Origin: Leptospira koniambonensis
GTDB taxonomy: Bacteria > Spirochaetota > Leptospiria > Leptospirales > Leptospiraceae
Length of the DNA: 64,000 nucleotides
Direction of reading: 5' to 3'
NCBI RefSeq assembly: GCF_004769555.1
Contig: NZ_RQFY01000012.1
Location: 248,001 to 312,000, forward strand
Below the pieces are notes generated by a model. It saw nothing but the letters and a program-made list of their open reading frames with translations. It searched no databases and was not told where the DNA came from. Both the position numbers and the translations under genes were made by a program. This document shows, piece by piece, positions 38,101 through 47,523 of the stretch. The stretch's first letter is position 1. Each line of letters starts with the position of its first letter.

Positions 38101-38771
38101 ATCGTGTTGCTGATAAATACGATGATCGTCCTCGTAATGATCTATATGATCCTTCTTGGGTGAAAGTAGATGATCTGGTCAGAAGAATTCGTGACTACGT
38201 TTCCAGATCTTCCGGCTGGTCATTAGTAAAATCTTTGGATTTCTTATTGGATCTCTTGTTGGATATCCAACTCACAGCAGGTGAAATTACAAATACTTTG
38301 GATCTTCTTTCTTCTCTCTTCTATGTGGGAGATGATACTGACCTGAATAATTCAGCCCTGGATACAAGAACGTATACCATTTCTGATATCGTGACAACAA
38401 GCCTTCCTCCTGTTTTGGATTCAATGGCTCCGTACGGAAGGAATTTATACGCAACCGGTTACCAATTGGGTAAACCAGGAAGCTTCTTCAGTTTCTTAGA
38501 GAAGAATGCAAACATGTCTGCTCAATACTCTGTAGAAGAACTATTCGAAAACACTAAAGTACTTCTGAGATCTGATATGATCCAAACTTCTCTTATGGAT
38601 AACAGGGCGTTCCTGTATTCTGCAGGAACTTTGATTGGATTGTTCGGAGATATTTATGAAAGAGGTCGTCGTTTCTCCGGATCTGATGCCTTCTTCTATG
38701 ATAATTGGAATAACGGACAGCCTACGTCGACGTACTGGGATGATCTGAATGCGATATTCTCACTAAGATGA
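35127..38771 (+). CDS. Giant putative lipoprotein, unknown family
   Basis: A 1214-residue protein. A signal peptide with lipobox LSAAC predicts lipidation at about Cys36, so it is probably anchored in an envelope membrane. The mature chain mixes long helical stretches (for example LSLGLADVIEKMQ, SVQTLS) with Gly/Asn/Thr-rich loops; no domain is recognised. It begins after GAGAGGTTTAAGGG. The stop overlaps the next gene (ATGA), so the two giant lipoproteins are translationally coupled. Shape and context suggest a structural or transport role in the envelope, but this is speculative. Confidence 0.75.
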   Translation: MKMLPIGELTGENSRLLVFKKNIIFISLILSLSAACSHAGTDKNGISQFSDNTDDYKGVSLFSFLNPYPVVKSFFTTLDPVGFNEALGDSLSQAPRQDNLGTIRALESAMLQSRTSVQTLSLGLADVIEKMQTSNPAAYSSIQPVFEKIRHYKKPVVRNLMPLGANQLLIEYNTKSANQIATSIHDTADLLVDPDTVDTLHDIEDFLYKGLRKNTTFRTGVENLLGGFFAPSLLTDRTLKEGFISLVYDFGEMMYKAAGFEDQMTPQTSFKNFIINAENFFTANTVSPAEPSANEYSTNAAYNSPGGGLKPAELRTMLRDLFVTIKGLIFAQGDVTVNVLKETAKNAYLLDFMRNSSGSSQTFRDLLQLDGDGRNRQTDVESRPLSSLETLFIVLTLADNYGYRWNPAQTTHNALTDTGPFTTGGELTLGDAMFSMGSVIGSGDSFNFKNITELSRTSSKVFRDGSIYKIGFNTRVLSILEAPSRGEAQQITDPASEATFDKLYNKTIPWMLDWIVKVTLEGYGPYYSQTDGGGQPLAPNGNPLQYQPSWNTSKYYVQIDPGTGGERRIYLGGVDQTAASAVLTNKGYYSITETAPAPIQVASAEEAFYKNLQWLLYEKRFVAVLPVRAKLAATVTYQEALFITAIGNGIMGMMNLSPNCGPLKDDCTNFNGFWQKKGTPLKTFDSSTQAGPWVVQDTNLQDLSNEPGDAVFFVEGWGYGLAGNEGFQVTAVYSALFPLLIPDPTTVYGMIPPVVSQNAGVIKQLGFLGTTDTTASQVNANWNKRNRLTPFIVALAKALGDDAKDSANRPLGKNPYKLFTGLAEIFSRPYVYYGPDQTYGPNGVYDSNVSPIQGTGIPSPGPSFIQIRTVGISSGIRNPKATPVEYKPSKNYRTLLSVLIEGTSTPTSTDRNRMTDGPLDLLSKTDILSGLIKFTTNLGDPAKADARDKIMDGLSGILNQTKLWSDCGGEANFQTNCPNQFAIDEGIDWLVYRVADKYDDRPRNDLYDPSWVKVDDLVRRIRDYVSRSSGWSLVKSLDFLLDLLLDIQLTAGEITNTLDLLSSLFYVGDDTDLNNSALDTRTYTISDIVTTSLPPVLDSMAPYGRNLYATGYQLGKPGSFFSFLEKNANMSAQYSVEELFENTKVLLRSDMIQTSLMDNRAFLYSAGTLIGLFGDIYERGRRFSGSDAFFYDNWNNGQPTSTYWDDLNAIFSLR

Positions 38772-41700
38772 AAAATAGATATATAACGGGACTACCGACA
38801 CAAATGAAGACGCAAACATTCAAGGGATTTTTACTTATCAGTTTCGCTGTATTATTCGTATCTATTGGATGCGGGGCGGAAAAACAAGCTAGCCTTTCTG
38901 ATTCAATCTTTGCAAGTCTCGGGATTGCTACTGATTCCGGGGGAAGTCTTCCTCCAAGTGCGTCTTTAACTCCTTATAAGGATACAGATGAGCCTGCTAC
39001 TCTTCCTGTAGATTTTGGAACTGCAGGACCTCAAGCATTATTAAACTTATCTTCTACTGACCAAGTGGATCGTTATAAAAGTTTGGAGATTGTTTTCTCT
39101 GAACCAATGACACAATCTACAGTGAATGGTGATTTTATTCTGAAAGAAAAAGCCGGGGCTTTATTGCCAGGGCCTGCCGTTGAAAAGGGCGGATCCTTTT
39201 ACTGGAAATCAGGTGGAAGATTGATCTTCGACCCTTACAAAGAATTAAAACCAAATACTACTTATCAACTCACCCTAACTAGTGCTTCTAAAGGTTTAGA
39301 AGGTGGAAATCTTCAGCCTTATACAATAGAATTTACTACTGAGCCCGATTATTTGATCAATGCTACGTTAAACGGAACAGCAGTTGGTCCTGCAAATTCT
39401 TCCAAGGATTTAACTTATACTGATGCTGCTCCTGGAACGATCGCGATGAACTTGAATGCGAGTTTCTCTTCTCCCATCAGCGGCGCAAATTCTATCCAGT
39501 CGATCAAACTGAAACATTTAAGTTCTACTGCTGAGCATGTGATTTGTGCGGCTCCTCCTTGTGATATGACTGCACCTTTGGCTTCTTCTTTGAACCTGAA
39601 CACTTTCTCTGGAGCTAAAGCAGGTCTAAAACCATTCCAGGGCGGGAATGCTTATCTTTTCGAGATCACTACTACAAGCGGTAAGGTTTTCCGCAGATCT
39701 TTGGGATTCAATTACGGAAAAGTGAATACTACTCCGTATGCTATGATCACAAATGGAGCTGTTGCGATCGTAGATGAAACTCAGGCTTTAAAATTATTCG
39801 GTCAGATCTTAGAAAGATTCACTAAGAACGATTATAAGATATCCGGTAAATCATTCTCGGATTTTTCAAATGCTCCTAAAAGCACTTCGAAAAGAACAAG
39901 TTATTGTATAGATTATCATTCAGAGATTAACTTTATCCGTAGTTTCGGAGATTCTACCGACCCTGATAACGGAGATGGATACTGCGGTGGATCGGGAGCA
40001 AATCCTGGAGCATTCGTAGGTAATGGTTGTTTCTTGGGCTGTTCCGACTTCGATATGGATGTTTATATCACCGGGGTCAATATTCCTGCTATGACCGGAA
40101 CCGATCCAACAATCACTGCAAGTTTAAGTGTTCCTGCAAATAACAACCTGAAAGTTAGCATTAACGGACGTAAGGCGATTATTAATCTTGCGATTATTGC
40201 AAGAAACAGAAATTCCATTGGTCTCGGACTTGTGGGTTCTGGTAGTAAGTTCTATTTTACTACCATTGCAGAAGTGAATTTAAACGAAACTGCAAACCCT
40301 CGCGCTGCTGTTGGGAATACAAATACTGTGGTGGATACGAATGGGGAATTTAATATAGCTATTAAAACTCCTTTAACTATAGCAGCCCTTCCTGCAAACA
40401 CCTCTTCCGATAATTTTTATACGAAAGAATGGTCTGACCATTTAAGAGTTAAAAATAATGCTGGAACTTTGGATTCTGTAGATTATGTAGATTCTACTTC
40501 TTGGGCAGCGGACCTTCTATCCTCCGTAACAGCTTCTATCGCGAACGATATGGTTCCGGCTTTAAAACCGGCAATTACTCAATCCATGTTAAAGGACGTT
40601 GTGCAAAAGGTTGCTCCTAATGCTTTAAACGCAGTTGTTACGTCCCTGGCAAATCCTGGTTTGGATGTAATATTGCCCGATTATCTTCCTGCGCCTCTCC
40701 AAAGTTTCCCTCTTTCTTTGAAATTGAAATTTCAAACAGATGTGGTTCCTACGGTTTCTGGAGCGAATAAAGGACTTGTTGGTTCTGCTTCTGTTGCGCT
40801 GGTAGCTAAAAATCCTTTGATCAATACGGATCCGAATTATCACGGACATCAATTAGCTTCCGGTTTTGTGAGCACTCGCCCTGTTCCGAATGCAGATGCT
40901 CTTACTAAAACTTTCCCATTCTCTAAAAGTTCTACAAACCCTGGACTTCTTTTAACTTTAACAGCTGATACTGTTACTCAGGCGGCTTATAGTCTCTGGC
41001 AAAACGGTGCATTAAACTTAAGAATCAATAAACCTTTTATTGATTCCATCACTGCGTATGCTGGTTCAGATCCTCTCTTTCAGTTGACCCAGGAACTCGT
41101 GAAGGTAGGAACTCTCCTAAATATTTTGGCTCCTGGTAGATCTACTTTGGTTGGTTTAAATCCAAGTGATTCTACAAAACTCATCCAGAACGTAAAATCT
41201 ACAGATGATGTGGATATAGATGTGTATGCGATCCATGCACCTAACGGGGAGTTTAAGTTTGGCGGGGCAAGTTCCATTCCCGCACTCGTTGTAAACTTTA
41301 CTGACTTAGAATTGAGAATTTATGGAAGAAGACCGAACGGAACTCAGATCGGATATCCTACTTTAAGTTCGATCACTTGCTCTTCTGCGGCAGCGGATAA
41401 TGCTGCAAACAGTTGTCGTTATCTTTTGAATACTGTGCGTGTAAGTATCAAGGGAGATGGTTCTTTCAATTTTATTCCTTTCGTGAATCCGGATCCAACT
41501 GGAAAACCTCAGTATAATAATTTGAACGCTATGAGCCTTGTGATCAAAAAAGATGAGAACAGTATGGCTTATACCCTGGACATTCTGGAAGGAAATTCAG
41601 TGAACCCATTCGGATTGGATCCAAAAGGAATTTTCCAAGTGGTAGATCCTTTGATCCGTTCATTGATCATTCCTTTGGTGAATAACGTATTGAGACAGGT

Positions 41701-41902
41701 TCCTTTGCCTAAATCTTTGAATGTTTCTGCGATCACGAATTTTTCTTCGGGTGCAGTATGTAATCTTCAGTCTACTACGGATAAATTGAAACTGATCACT
41801 ATCCCGATCCCGAATACGGAACCTTATCCGTATCTATTCGGAGGTCTTCAGTTCCAAGGAGCTGCTGCTACAAACCCTGGAACAGTGGTGCAATGTCCTT
41901 AA
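38768..41902 (+). CDS. Giant Ig-like-domain lipoprotein with BPI/TULIP-like C-terminal region, paralogue 1
   Basis: A 1044-residue protein. The signal peptide ends in lipobox VSIGC (Cys35, or Cys23 if the ATG at 38804 is used). An SbsA-type Ig-like domain (Big_5) spans about 85-195 (SLEIVFSEPM, ELKPNTTYQLTLTSASKGLE). A diverse middle follows, then a C-terminal half whose motif order resembles BPI/LBP lipid-binding folds: NALNAVVTSLANPGLDVILP, QAAYSLWQNGALNLRI, DVDIDVYAIHAP, IIPLVNNVLRQVPLPKSL. The TULIP reading is inference. A tandem paralogue lies at 42129. The start overlaps the preceding stop. Confidence 0.75.
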   Translation: MKNRYITGLPTQMKTQTFKGFLLISFAVLFVSIGCGAEKQASLSDSIFASLGIATDSGGSLPPSASLTPYKDTDEPATLPVDFGTAGPQALLNLSSTDQVDRYKSLEIVFSEPMTQSTVNGDFILKEKAGALLPGPAVEKGGSFYWKSGGRLIFDPYKELKPNTTYQLTLTSASKGLEGGNLQPYTIEFTTEPDYLINATLNGTAVGPANSSKDLTYTDAAPGTIAMNLNASFSSPISGANSIQSIKLKHLSSTAEHVICAAPPCDMTAPLASSLNLNTFSGAKAGLKPFQGGNAYLFEITTTSGKVFRRSLGFNYGKVNTTPYAMITNGAVAIVDETQALKLFGQILERFTKNDYKISGKSFSDFSNAPKSTSKRTSYCIDYHSEINFIRSFGDSTDPDNGDGYCGGSGANPGAFVGNGCFLGCSDFDMDVYITGVNIPAMTGTDPTITASLSVPANNNLKVSINGRKAIINLAIIARNRNSIGLGLVGSGSKFYFTTIAEVNLNETANPRAAVGNTNTVVDTNGEFNIAIKTPLTIAALPANTSSDNFYTKEWSDHLRVKNNAGTLDSVDYVDSTSWAADLLSSVTASIANDMVPALKPAITQSMLKDVVQKVAPNALNAVVTSLANPGLDVILPDYLPAPLQSFPLSLKLKFQTDVVPTVSGANKGLVGSASVALVAKNPLINTDPNYHGHQLASGFVSTRPVPNADALTKTFPFSKSSTNPGLLLTLTADTVTQAAYSLWQNGALNLRINKPFIDSITAYAGSDPLFQLTQELVKVGTLLNILAPGRSTLVGLNPSDSTKLIQNVKSTDDVDIDVYAIHAPNGEFKFGGASSIPALVVNFTDLELRIYGRRPNGTQIGYPTLSSITCSSAAADNAANSCRYLLNTVRVSIKGDGSFNFIPFVNPDPTGKPQYNNLNAMSLVIKKDENSMAYTLDILEGNSVNPFGLDPKGIFQVVDPLIRSLIIPLVNNVLRQVPLPKSLNVSAITNFSSGAVCNLQSTTDKLKLITIPIPNTEPYPYLFGGLQFQGAAATNPGTVVQCP

Positions 41903-41976
41903 GAGCATATAGGAATTAGCAAAAGAGGATAAAGTATAGAAACATAATATTATAAAAATAGAATAAATCCTAAACC

Positions 41977-42009
41977 AAGAGTTTTCTCCAAAATTGAAAA
42001 TAAACTCTT
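41977..42009 (+). other. Stem-loop between the giant paralogues
   Basis: The eight-base stem AAGAGTTT / AAACTCTT (41977-41984 and 42002-42009) is followed about 15 bases later by a second hairpin with stem TTCTTC / GAAGAA. There is no T-run. It may be an attenuator or mRNA processing site ahead of the second paralogue. Confidence 0.4.
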
Positions 42010-42128
42010 AAAGGCGGGGCCGGTTCTTCGAAAGAAGAAGGTCCAGTCTGAGGTTGGATAGGCACTGACGGGTGCCGATTCCTGCCGAATTCAAAAGAAA
42101 TCATGCGATTGAAGACTGGAGAAAAAAG

Positions 42129-45100
42129 ATGGTTACCGGATTGGGTGAAAGAGATAGAATTTTTATTAAACGGACGGTTGTTATAACCTGTCTGGCAGTG
42201 CCCCTTTTATTTTTCGGATGTAAAGATTCTGAAAAGGGGGGAGGCATGCTCGATTCATTCCTTAGTTCCATTGGAATTCCTATTGATGATGGAGGCTCAA
42301 TCCCCGGGGCTTCCAATAATATTAATTATACTGAAACAGATACTCCTGCCACTTTACCTGTTGATTTCGGGACCGCTGGGCCTCAGGTCCTTCTCAATTT
42401 AGCTAGTCTCACTCAGGTGGATCGTTATAAAAGTTTAGAGATCGTCTTCTCCGAACCGATGGTTTCAAGCACAGTTAAGGCCGACTTCGTATTTACTGAA
42501 AATAATGGGACCCTTCTTCCTGGGCCTCCTACTGAAAAAGGAGGAACTTTCTACTGGAAGTCGGGGGGAAGATTAGTATTCGATCCTTATCGTGAATTAA
42601 AGGCAAATACTACTTACAAGCTAACCTTGACTTCTGCTTCCAAAGGATTAGAAGGAGGGGATCTTCAGCCTTATACTGTCAGCTTCATTACGGAGCCGGA
42701 TTACTATATTACAATGTCCTTAAATGGCACAGGAGTGGGTCCGGCGAATTCTCAAAAAGATCTGACTTACTTAGATGCAACTCCAGGTACAATCTCCATG
42801 AACCTGAATGCAAGTTTTTCCAATCCTAGTAATCCAAACCAAATCCAAAGTATTAAATTAAAACATATGGGTTCCACTGCGGAACACGTGATTTGTGCAG
42901 CTTCTCCTTGTGATATGACTGCACCTTTGGCTTCTTCCCTAAATTTGAATACTTTTTCAGGAGCAAAAGCTGGGTTGAAACCATACCAAGGAGGGAACGC
43001 TTATGAATTCCAGATCTCTACTGCTGATGGGAAAACATTCCGTAGGTCTTTTGGATTTAATTATGGAAAAGTAAATTCTACTCCATATGCTTTAATATCT
43101 AATGCCTCTGCCGCGGTTTTTGATGAAGCTCAGACTTTAAAATTATTTTCTAATATTCTCCAAAGGTTTGCTCATGCGGATTTTAAGATCACGAATAAAA
43201 CGTTTAACGATTTTTCCGGATCTCCTAAAACTACAGACGTTACTCCTCTTAGAGATCCGGACGGCAATGGGAACTTTTCGGACAGAAGATGTATAGATTT
43301 CTGGTCTATTACGGCTAATGATTTTCCGATCAGCGTAAATTACGTGAAAACCTACGGGGATATGCCGGGTCAATTCGGGAATGGATATTGCGGGATAGCC
43401 GGAAATACTGGCGCATTCAATATTACCGCGAGTTTTGCAGGAAATCTTCCTATGTGGTTGGATGTTTATATCAATAACGTGGTAGTTCCTCCATTAGCTC
43501 CAGACAATACCACCAATATCACTGATTCGATTTACGTTCAGGCTGACGGAGTGATGGGGATAGATCTGAATGGAAAAAGATCTGTGATAGATATCACTAC
43601 TATAGGGTATTCTCATGATTGTACAGTCCTTGCTTGCCTGCTTGGGAACGACGATACTTATGCATTCTCTACCTCGGCGACATTGAACCCGAACTCACCA
43701 TATACTTCTCGTTTGGCGAGAGCTAAGGCAAACGCAAGCTTTGATTCGAGCGGGAAAATTGCAGTAGCGATCAAAACTCCTTATACACCTACGGATGGAA
43801 TTAACGGTAACTTTTATGTTTCAGAGTGGACTAATAATCTAAGTGTAGCAGGCGTAAATTTACTCGCTGCCACAGATACATTAGGTTCTTGGCTTTCTCC
43901 AATTACAGAAAGTGTAGCGAATAATGCAGTTCCACAGGCGACACCTTATATCACTCAGTCAATGCTTCGAGATATTGTGGAAAGAGTATCTGTGGAAGCA
44001 ATGAATGCAGTATTAGTCTCATTGAATAATCCAGGTTTGGATGTTACTTTACCGGATTATTTACCTGCACCTTTGAATAATTTTCCTCTGTCTTTGAGGT
44101 TGATGGCCCAAAATGATGCGATCGTAAAATCGGACGGAACTAATAAAGGAATACTAACTTCTGCAAGTGTATCTTTAGTTGCTAAAACTCCTCTTGTAAA
44201 TACGGATCCGAATTATCATGGGCACCAATTGGCTACTGGTTTTGTAAGCACTCGTCCTATTCCGACTGGAACTGCTATGGCGAAAACATATCCATTCTCC
44301 AGAAGTAATGCCAATCCAGGATTACTTTTAACATTGAATGCTGATACTGTGACCCAAGCAGCTTATAGTCTCTGGCAAAATGGTGCCTTAAATTTAAGGA
44401 TCAATAAACAATTTATAAATCAGATCAAACAGTATGCTGGTTCTGATCCTCTTTTCGAATTAACCCAAGAGTTGGTAAAAGTTGGGACCTTACTAAATAT
44501 ATTATCTCCAGGTAGACCCTTAGTAGGTTTAAAACCAAGTGATCCGACTAAGTTTGTTCCGAACGTAAGCGCTACTGATGATGTAGATATTGATGTTTAT
44601 GCTATACATGCTCCAAATGGTGAATTCAAATTTGGAGGAGCGAGTGCGCTTCCTACTCTGGTAGTGAACTTTACTGATTTAGAATTAAGGATATATGGCA
44701 GAAGACTTCCTGGAACAGATGTTGGTAGCGGAAGTTCTGTGCCTTGTAGTGTAGCCGCAGCGGATAGTGCTGCAAACAGTTGCCGTTATCTTTTGAATAC
44801 TGTAAGAGTTAGTATAAAAGGGGACGGGTCCTTCAATTTTATTCCTTTCGTGAATCCGGATCCTACTGGAAAACCTCAATATAATAATTTGAATGCGCTA
44901 AGTCTTGTGATCCGAAAAGACGAAGCTAGTATGTCTTACACAATGGACATTCTGGAAGGGCCTACATTCAATCCTTTTGGTTTGGACCCTAAGGGAATTT
45001 TCCAAGTGGTAGATCCTTTGATCCGCTCTCTGATTGTTCCTTTAGTGAATAACGTATTAAGACAGGTGCCTTTGCCTAGTTCTTTGGCCTTGGATGCGAT

Positions 45101-45269
45101 CACGAATGTTAGTTCTGGGAATAAATGTAGTCTTCAATCTACTACGGATAAATTAAGATTAGTTACTATCCCAATCCCGAATTCGGAAGCGTATCCTTAT
45201 CTATTCGGTGGGCTTCAGTTCCAAGGAGCATTCGCTTCCAATCCTGGAAATGCGATCACTTGCCCTTAG
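42129..45269 (+). CDS. Giant Ig-like-domain lipoprotein with BPI/TULIP-like C-terminal region, paralogue 2
   Basis: About 1046 residues, closely similar to the gene at 38768 over the N-terminal Ig-like domain and the C-terminal half, but diverged in the middle (about 370-560). The start at 42129 follows GGAGAAAAAAG; an upstream GTG frame lacks that site. The signal peptide ends in lipobox LLFFGC (Cys31). The BPI-like motifs recur (QAAYSLWQNGALNLRI, DVDIDVYAIHAPNGEF, LIVPLVNNVLRQVPLPSSL). A separate gap upstream suggests it may have its own promoter. A terminator-like hairpin beyond it belongs to the opposite strand. Confidence 0.75.
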   Translation: MVTGLGERDRIFIKRTVVITCLAVPLLFFGCKDSEKGGGMLDSFLSSIGIPIDDGGSIPGASNNINYTETDTPATLPVDFGTAGPQVLLNLASLTQVDRYKSLEIVFSEPMVSSTVKADFVFTENNGTLLPGPPTEKGGTFYWKSGGRLVFDPYRELKANTTYKLTLTSASKGLEGGDLQPYTVSFITEPDYYITMSLNGTGVGPANSQKDLTYLDATPGTISMNLNASFSNPSNPNQIQSIKLKHMGSTAEHVICAASPCDMTAPLASSLNLNTFSGAKAGLKPYQGGNAYEFQISTADGKTFRRSFGFNYGKVNSTPYALISNASAAVFDEAQTLKLFSNILQRFAHADFKITNKTFNDFSGSPKTTDVTPLRDPDGNGNFSDRRCIDFWSITANDFPISVNYVKTYGDMPGQFGNGYCGIAGNTGAFNITASFAGNLPMWLDVYINNVVVPPLAPDNTTNITDSIYVQADGVMGIDLNGKRSVIDITTIGYSHDCTVLACLLGNDDTYAFSTSATLNPNSPYTSRLARAKANASFDSSGKIAVAIKTPYTPTDGINGNFYVSEWTNNLSVAGVNLLAATDTLGSWLSPITESVANNAVPQATPYITQSMLRDIVERVSVEAMNAVLVSLNNPGLDVTLPDYLPAPLNNFPLSLRLMAQNDAIVKSDGTNKGILTSASVSLVAKTPLVNTDPNYHGHQLATGFVSTRPIPTGTAMAKTYPFSRSNANPGLLLTLNADTVTQAAYSLWQNGALNLRINKQFINQIKQYAGSDPLFELTQELVKVGTLLNILSPGRPLVGLKPSDPTKFVPNVSATDDVDIDVYAIHAPNGEFKFGGASALPTLVVNFTDLELRIYGRRLPGTDVGSGSSVPCSVAAADSAANSCRYLLNTVRVSIKGDGSFNFIPFVNPDPTGKPQYNNLNALSLVIRKDEASMSYTMDILEGPTFNPFGLDPKGIFQVVDPLIRSLIVPLVNNVLRQVPLPSSLALDAITNVSSGNKCSLQSTTDKLRLVTIPIPNSEAYPYLFGGLQFQGAFASNPGNAITCP

Positions 45270-45273
45270 GATA

Positions 45274-45305
45274 AAAAAAGAGGCTCAGTTTTTCGTGAGC
45301 CTCTC
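45274..45305 (-). terminator. Rho-independent terminator for the minus-strand FecR/porin operon
   Basis: The stem AGAGGCTCA / TGAGCCTCT (45280-45288 and 45297-45305) has the A7 tract at 45274-45280, which reads as TTTTTTT on the minus strand. It ends the FecR-type gene. Confidence 0.85.
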
Positions 45306-45332
45306 ATACATTCCAAAATCTTTATAAAAGAT

Positions 45333-46067
45333 TTACATCTTTCCGCCGCCGTATGTCTCATCGCTTGGAACGGAATCTTCTGGAGTCCAGCCTTGAGGTG
45401 TATGGCAAGATAGACAGTTCTTTAAGGAAATATTCTTTTTCATTAAATCCTTAAATGGAGGAAGAGATTTGAATTTTACGATAATCCCATCATAAGAACT
45501 TCTTTTAGGCTCTTCTCCGCCGCCAGGATAATAGCCACCATTTCCTTTTTCCTGCATAGTTCCGTCTTTCGGATCTCCTGTTCCATTCATCAAAACCTTA
45601 CCTTCACAAGTACAGAAGGAAGAATCTTTGGTCTTATGGTCATGAAATGCGGAGAAAGCAGTTCCTCTTACGCCAGCAGTAGTAGTAGGAGTGCTGACTT
45701 CGAATTTTTTTCCTTTTAGGTTCACAAGTTGGAACCAAGCAAATCCGCTTTGCACTTCTAATTTACCGTCTTTGGATTCATTATACAGGCTGGAAATTTT
45801 CAGTTTTGTATTCGGCAGGATCTTAAACTCAGATCCCTTATAGAGAAGGGTGGTTTTGGAAGCGTTTCCTGTAGAAACTATATCTCCCTCTGAAACTAGG
45901 TCGCCCTGTTTTAAAATGTTCCAACTTCCCTTGCCGCCTTTTTGTAACTGTACTTTTCCTATCAGGAAGGAGACTCTCGCATCCTTCTCTTTATTCTCTT
46001 GGCTTATTAAAACCAAGGAACCGATGGAAAGCATTAAGCTTAAGATCATCCACACTCTTAATTTCAT
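45333..46067 (-). CDS. FecR-domain protein with C-terminal CxxCH motif
   Basis: A 244-residue exported protein. A signal peptide (VWMILSLMLSIGSLVLIS) is followed by a FecR-type domain (about 40-165: SFLIGKVQLQKGGKGSWN, GDIVSTGNASKTTLLY, FEVSTPTTTAGVRGTAFS). A short Gly/Pro-rich linker leads to a C-terminal KNCLSCHTPQGWTP. CLSCH is a c-type haem attachment motif, or a metal/redox site if no haem is added. FecR domains normally transmit signals from outer-membrane receptors or bind peptidoglycan; the combination with CxxCH is unusual. It is the distal gene after the porin-like gene, ten bases away. Confidence 0.8.
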   Translation of the reverse strand: MKLRVWMILSLMLSIGSLVLISQENKEKDARVSFLIGKVQLQKGGKGSWNILKQGDLVSEGDIVSTGNASKTTLLYKGSEFKILPNTKLKISSLYNESKDGKLEVQSGFAWFQLVNLKGKKFEVSTPTTTAGVRGTAFSAFHDHKTKDSSFCTCEGKVLMNGTGDPKDGTMQEKGNGGYYPGGGEEPKRSSYDGIIVKFKSLPPFKDLMKKNISLKNCLSCHTPQGWTPEDSVPSDETYGGGKM

Positions 46068-46077
46068 AAATATCTCC

Positions 46078-47523
46078 TTAAAATTCGATGGTGGTCCAAA
46101 GAGTTAACTCTTTGGTCAGGCGGCCGTAGGATACGATCCCGTTATTTGCACCGCCTTGGAATTGTTGTAAATACTCCGCTTTGGTCCTTTCGTTTCCAGA
46201 CCCATCCACATAAGATTGTTCCCTGTCTCCGTCCTTGTCCCTGTTCCTTGATTCGGTATACCCTATAGAAACACGTAAAGAATCTGTAATATTCCATTCC
46301 GCGAATATTGAACCCCTTCTGAAGGAAGAACGAACAGAATAACCGGAAGAATTTACCAAAGGCCCTATGGTATTGGTTTGTATATTCCAATAATCCGATT
46401 CGGGACTTCCTGGCATGATCTGGTTTATCTGAGTTCGGTTTGCGGCGAGCATTCCGTCTCTTCCGCTTCCTCCTTCTAATCTACCCACGATCCTAAAATC
46501 TCCCCATCCTAAAGACAACCAGGCGTAAGCAGCATTTCCCGTAGAATCCAAACCTGGAGTTATAGCTCCGAACGGTTTAGAAACGTCTCTGATATCTCCG
46601 CCTTTCTGTTTTCTGAACACGTATCCAAGTCCAAAGTTGAGAATTTTTTTACGATCAAAATTAGCCTCAACAGCATAAGAGTCACTTTCTAAGGAACGAA
46701 CATCTTTTCTGAGGTTAGTTAAAGGGTTATTATCTGAAGCAAGACATGCAGTTCCTTCTTTACAATCTGAAGAAGCGGCACCTGTTAAGTTAGCGGATCT
46801 ATAAAAGAAATGAAGGCCGATCCTATTCTCATCACCTATTTTAGGTTCATAAGAAACTCTGGAAGAAAGATCGAAACCTGTGGAGTCAGTGTTTTGAGTT
46901 TGCCTGTAACCTTCTCCATTGGAAAGAATTACTTGGGCGGATATATTATTATCCCATTTCCCTGTTCCGCCTAACCCGATATCGGCGGGAGCGGGTGCGA
47001 ATCCCAGACTTTCTAGAGGTCCTTTATCTACATATCTCCATCTCCAATAATTTTTCCATTGGGTGTATGTGTGTGGGAGTTCCTGCATTCCAAACGTTAG
47101 TGAATATTCTCCAAGTCCAGTTTCCCAGGTTTTGCGGATAAGTGCCCTTCTGATCCCTAAAATATAAGGATTAGATTTAGTTCCTCCGTCCATTCTTGTA
47201 TCTGCACTTACTTGAGCAGAACGTAATAATTCTCCCCATAGTTCCAAGCTGACCCCTGTTTCTTTAATTTCTTTATTAATGGTCAGAAGGGTCCAAGGAG
47301 TGGAGAAACCCGGCTCTTCATTTGGATACGCGTTAGTAAGACCGGAGCCGCCGTCTCTCATTCTCTGGTTATAAGAAGGGGAGAGGATACCACCTATCTT
47401 TAAACCGTAAAAACCATCCGGTTCGTCTTTCTTGGTGGTAACGATTTCCTCTGCGGATAAATGTACGGATCCCATAATAAAACATGCTGCGGTGATCAGT
47501 TTTCGAATAGATGTCTTTTTCAA
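46078..47523 (-). CDS. Porin-like outer-membrane beta-barrel protein
   Basis: A 481-residue protein with a signal peptide (MKKTSIRKLITAACFIMGSV, cleaved near SAEE). Many alternating aromatic strands follow (SYEPKIGDENRIGLHFFYRS, FGLGYVFRK), and the protein ends in TIEF, typical of outer-membrane barrels. The substrate is unknown. It is transcribed with the FecR-CxxCH gene ten bases downstream, so a redox- or metal-linked transport or sensing role is possible. It lies divergent from the LytS gene, 251 bases away. Confidence 0.75.
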   Translation of the reverse strand: MKKTSIRKLITAACFIMGSVHLSAEEIVTTKKDEPDGFYGLKIGGILSPSYNQRMRDGGSGLTNAYPNEEPGFSTPWTLLTINKEIKETGVSLELWGELLRSAQVSADTRMDGGTKSNPYILGIRRALIRKTWETGLGEYSLTFGMQELPHTYTQWKNYWRWRYVDKGPLESLGFAPAPADIGLGGTGKWDNNISAQVILSNGEGYRQTQNTDSTGFDLSSRVSYEPKIGDENRIGLHFFYRSANLTGAASSDCKEGTACLASDNNPLTNLRKDVRSLESDSYAVEANFDRKKILNFGLGYVFRKQKGGDIRDVSKPFGAITPGLDSTGNAAYAWLSLGWGDFRIVGRLEGGSGRDGMLAANRTQINQIMPGSPESDYWNIQTNTIGPLVNSSGYSVRSSFRRGSIFAEWNITDSLRVSIGYTESRNRDKDGDREQSYVDGSGNERTKAEYLQQFQGGANNGIVSYGRLTKELTLWTTIEF

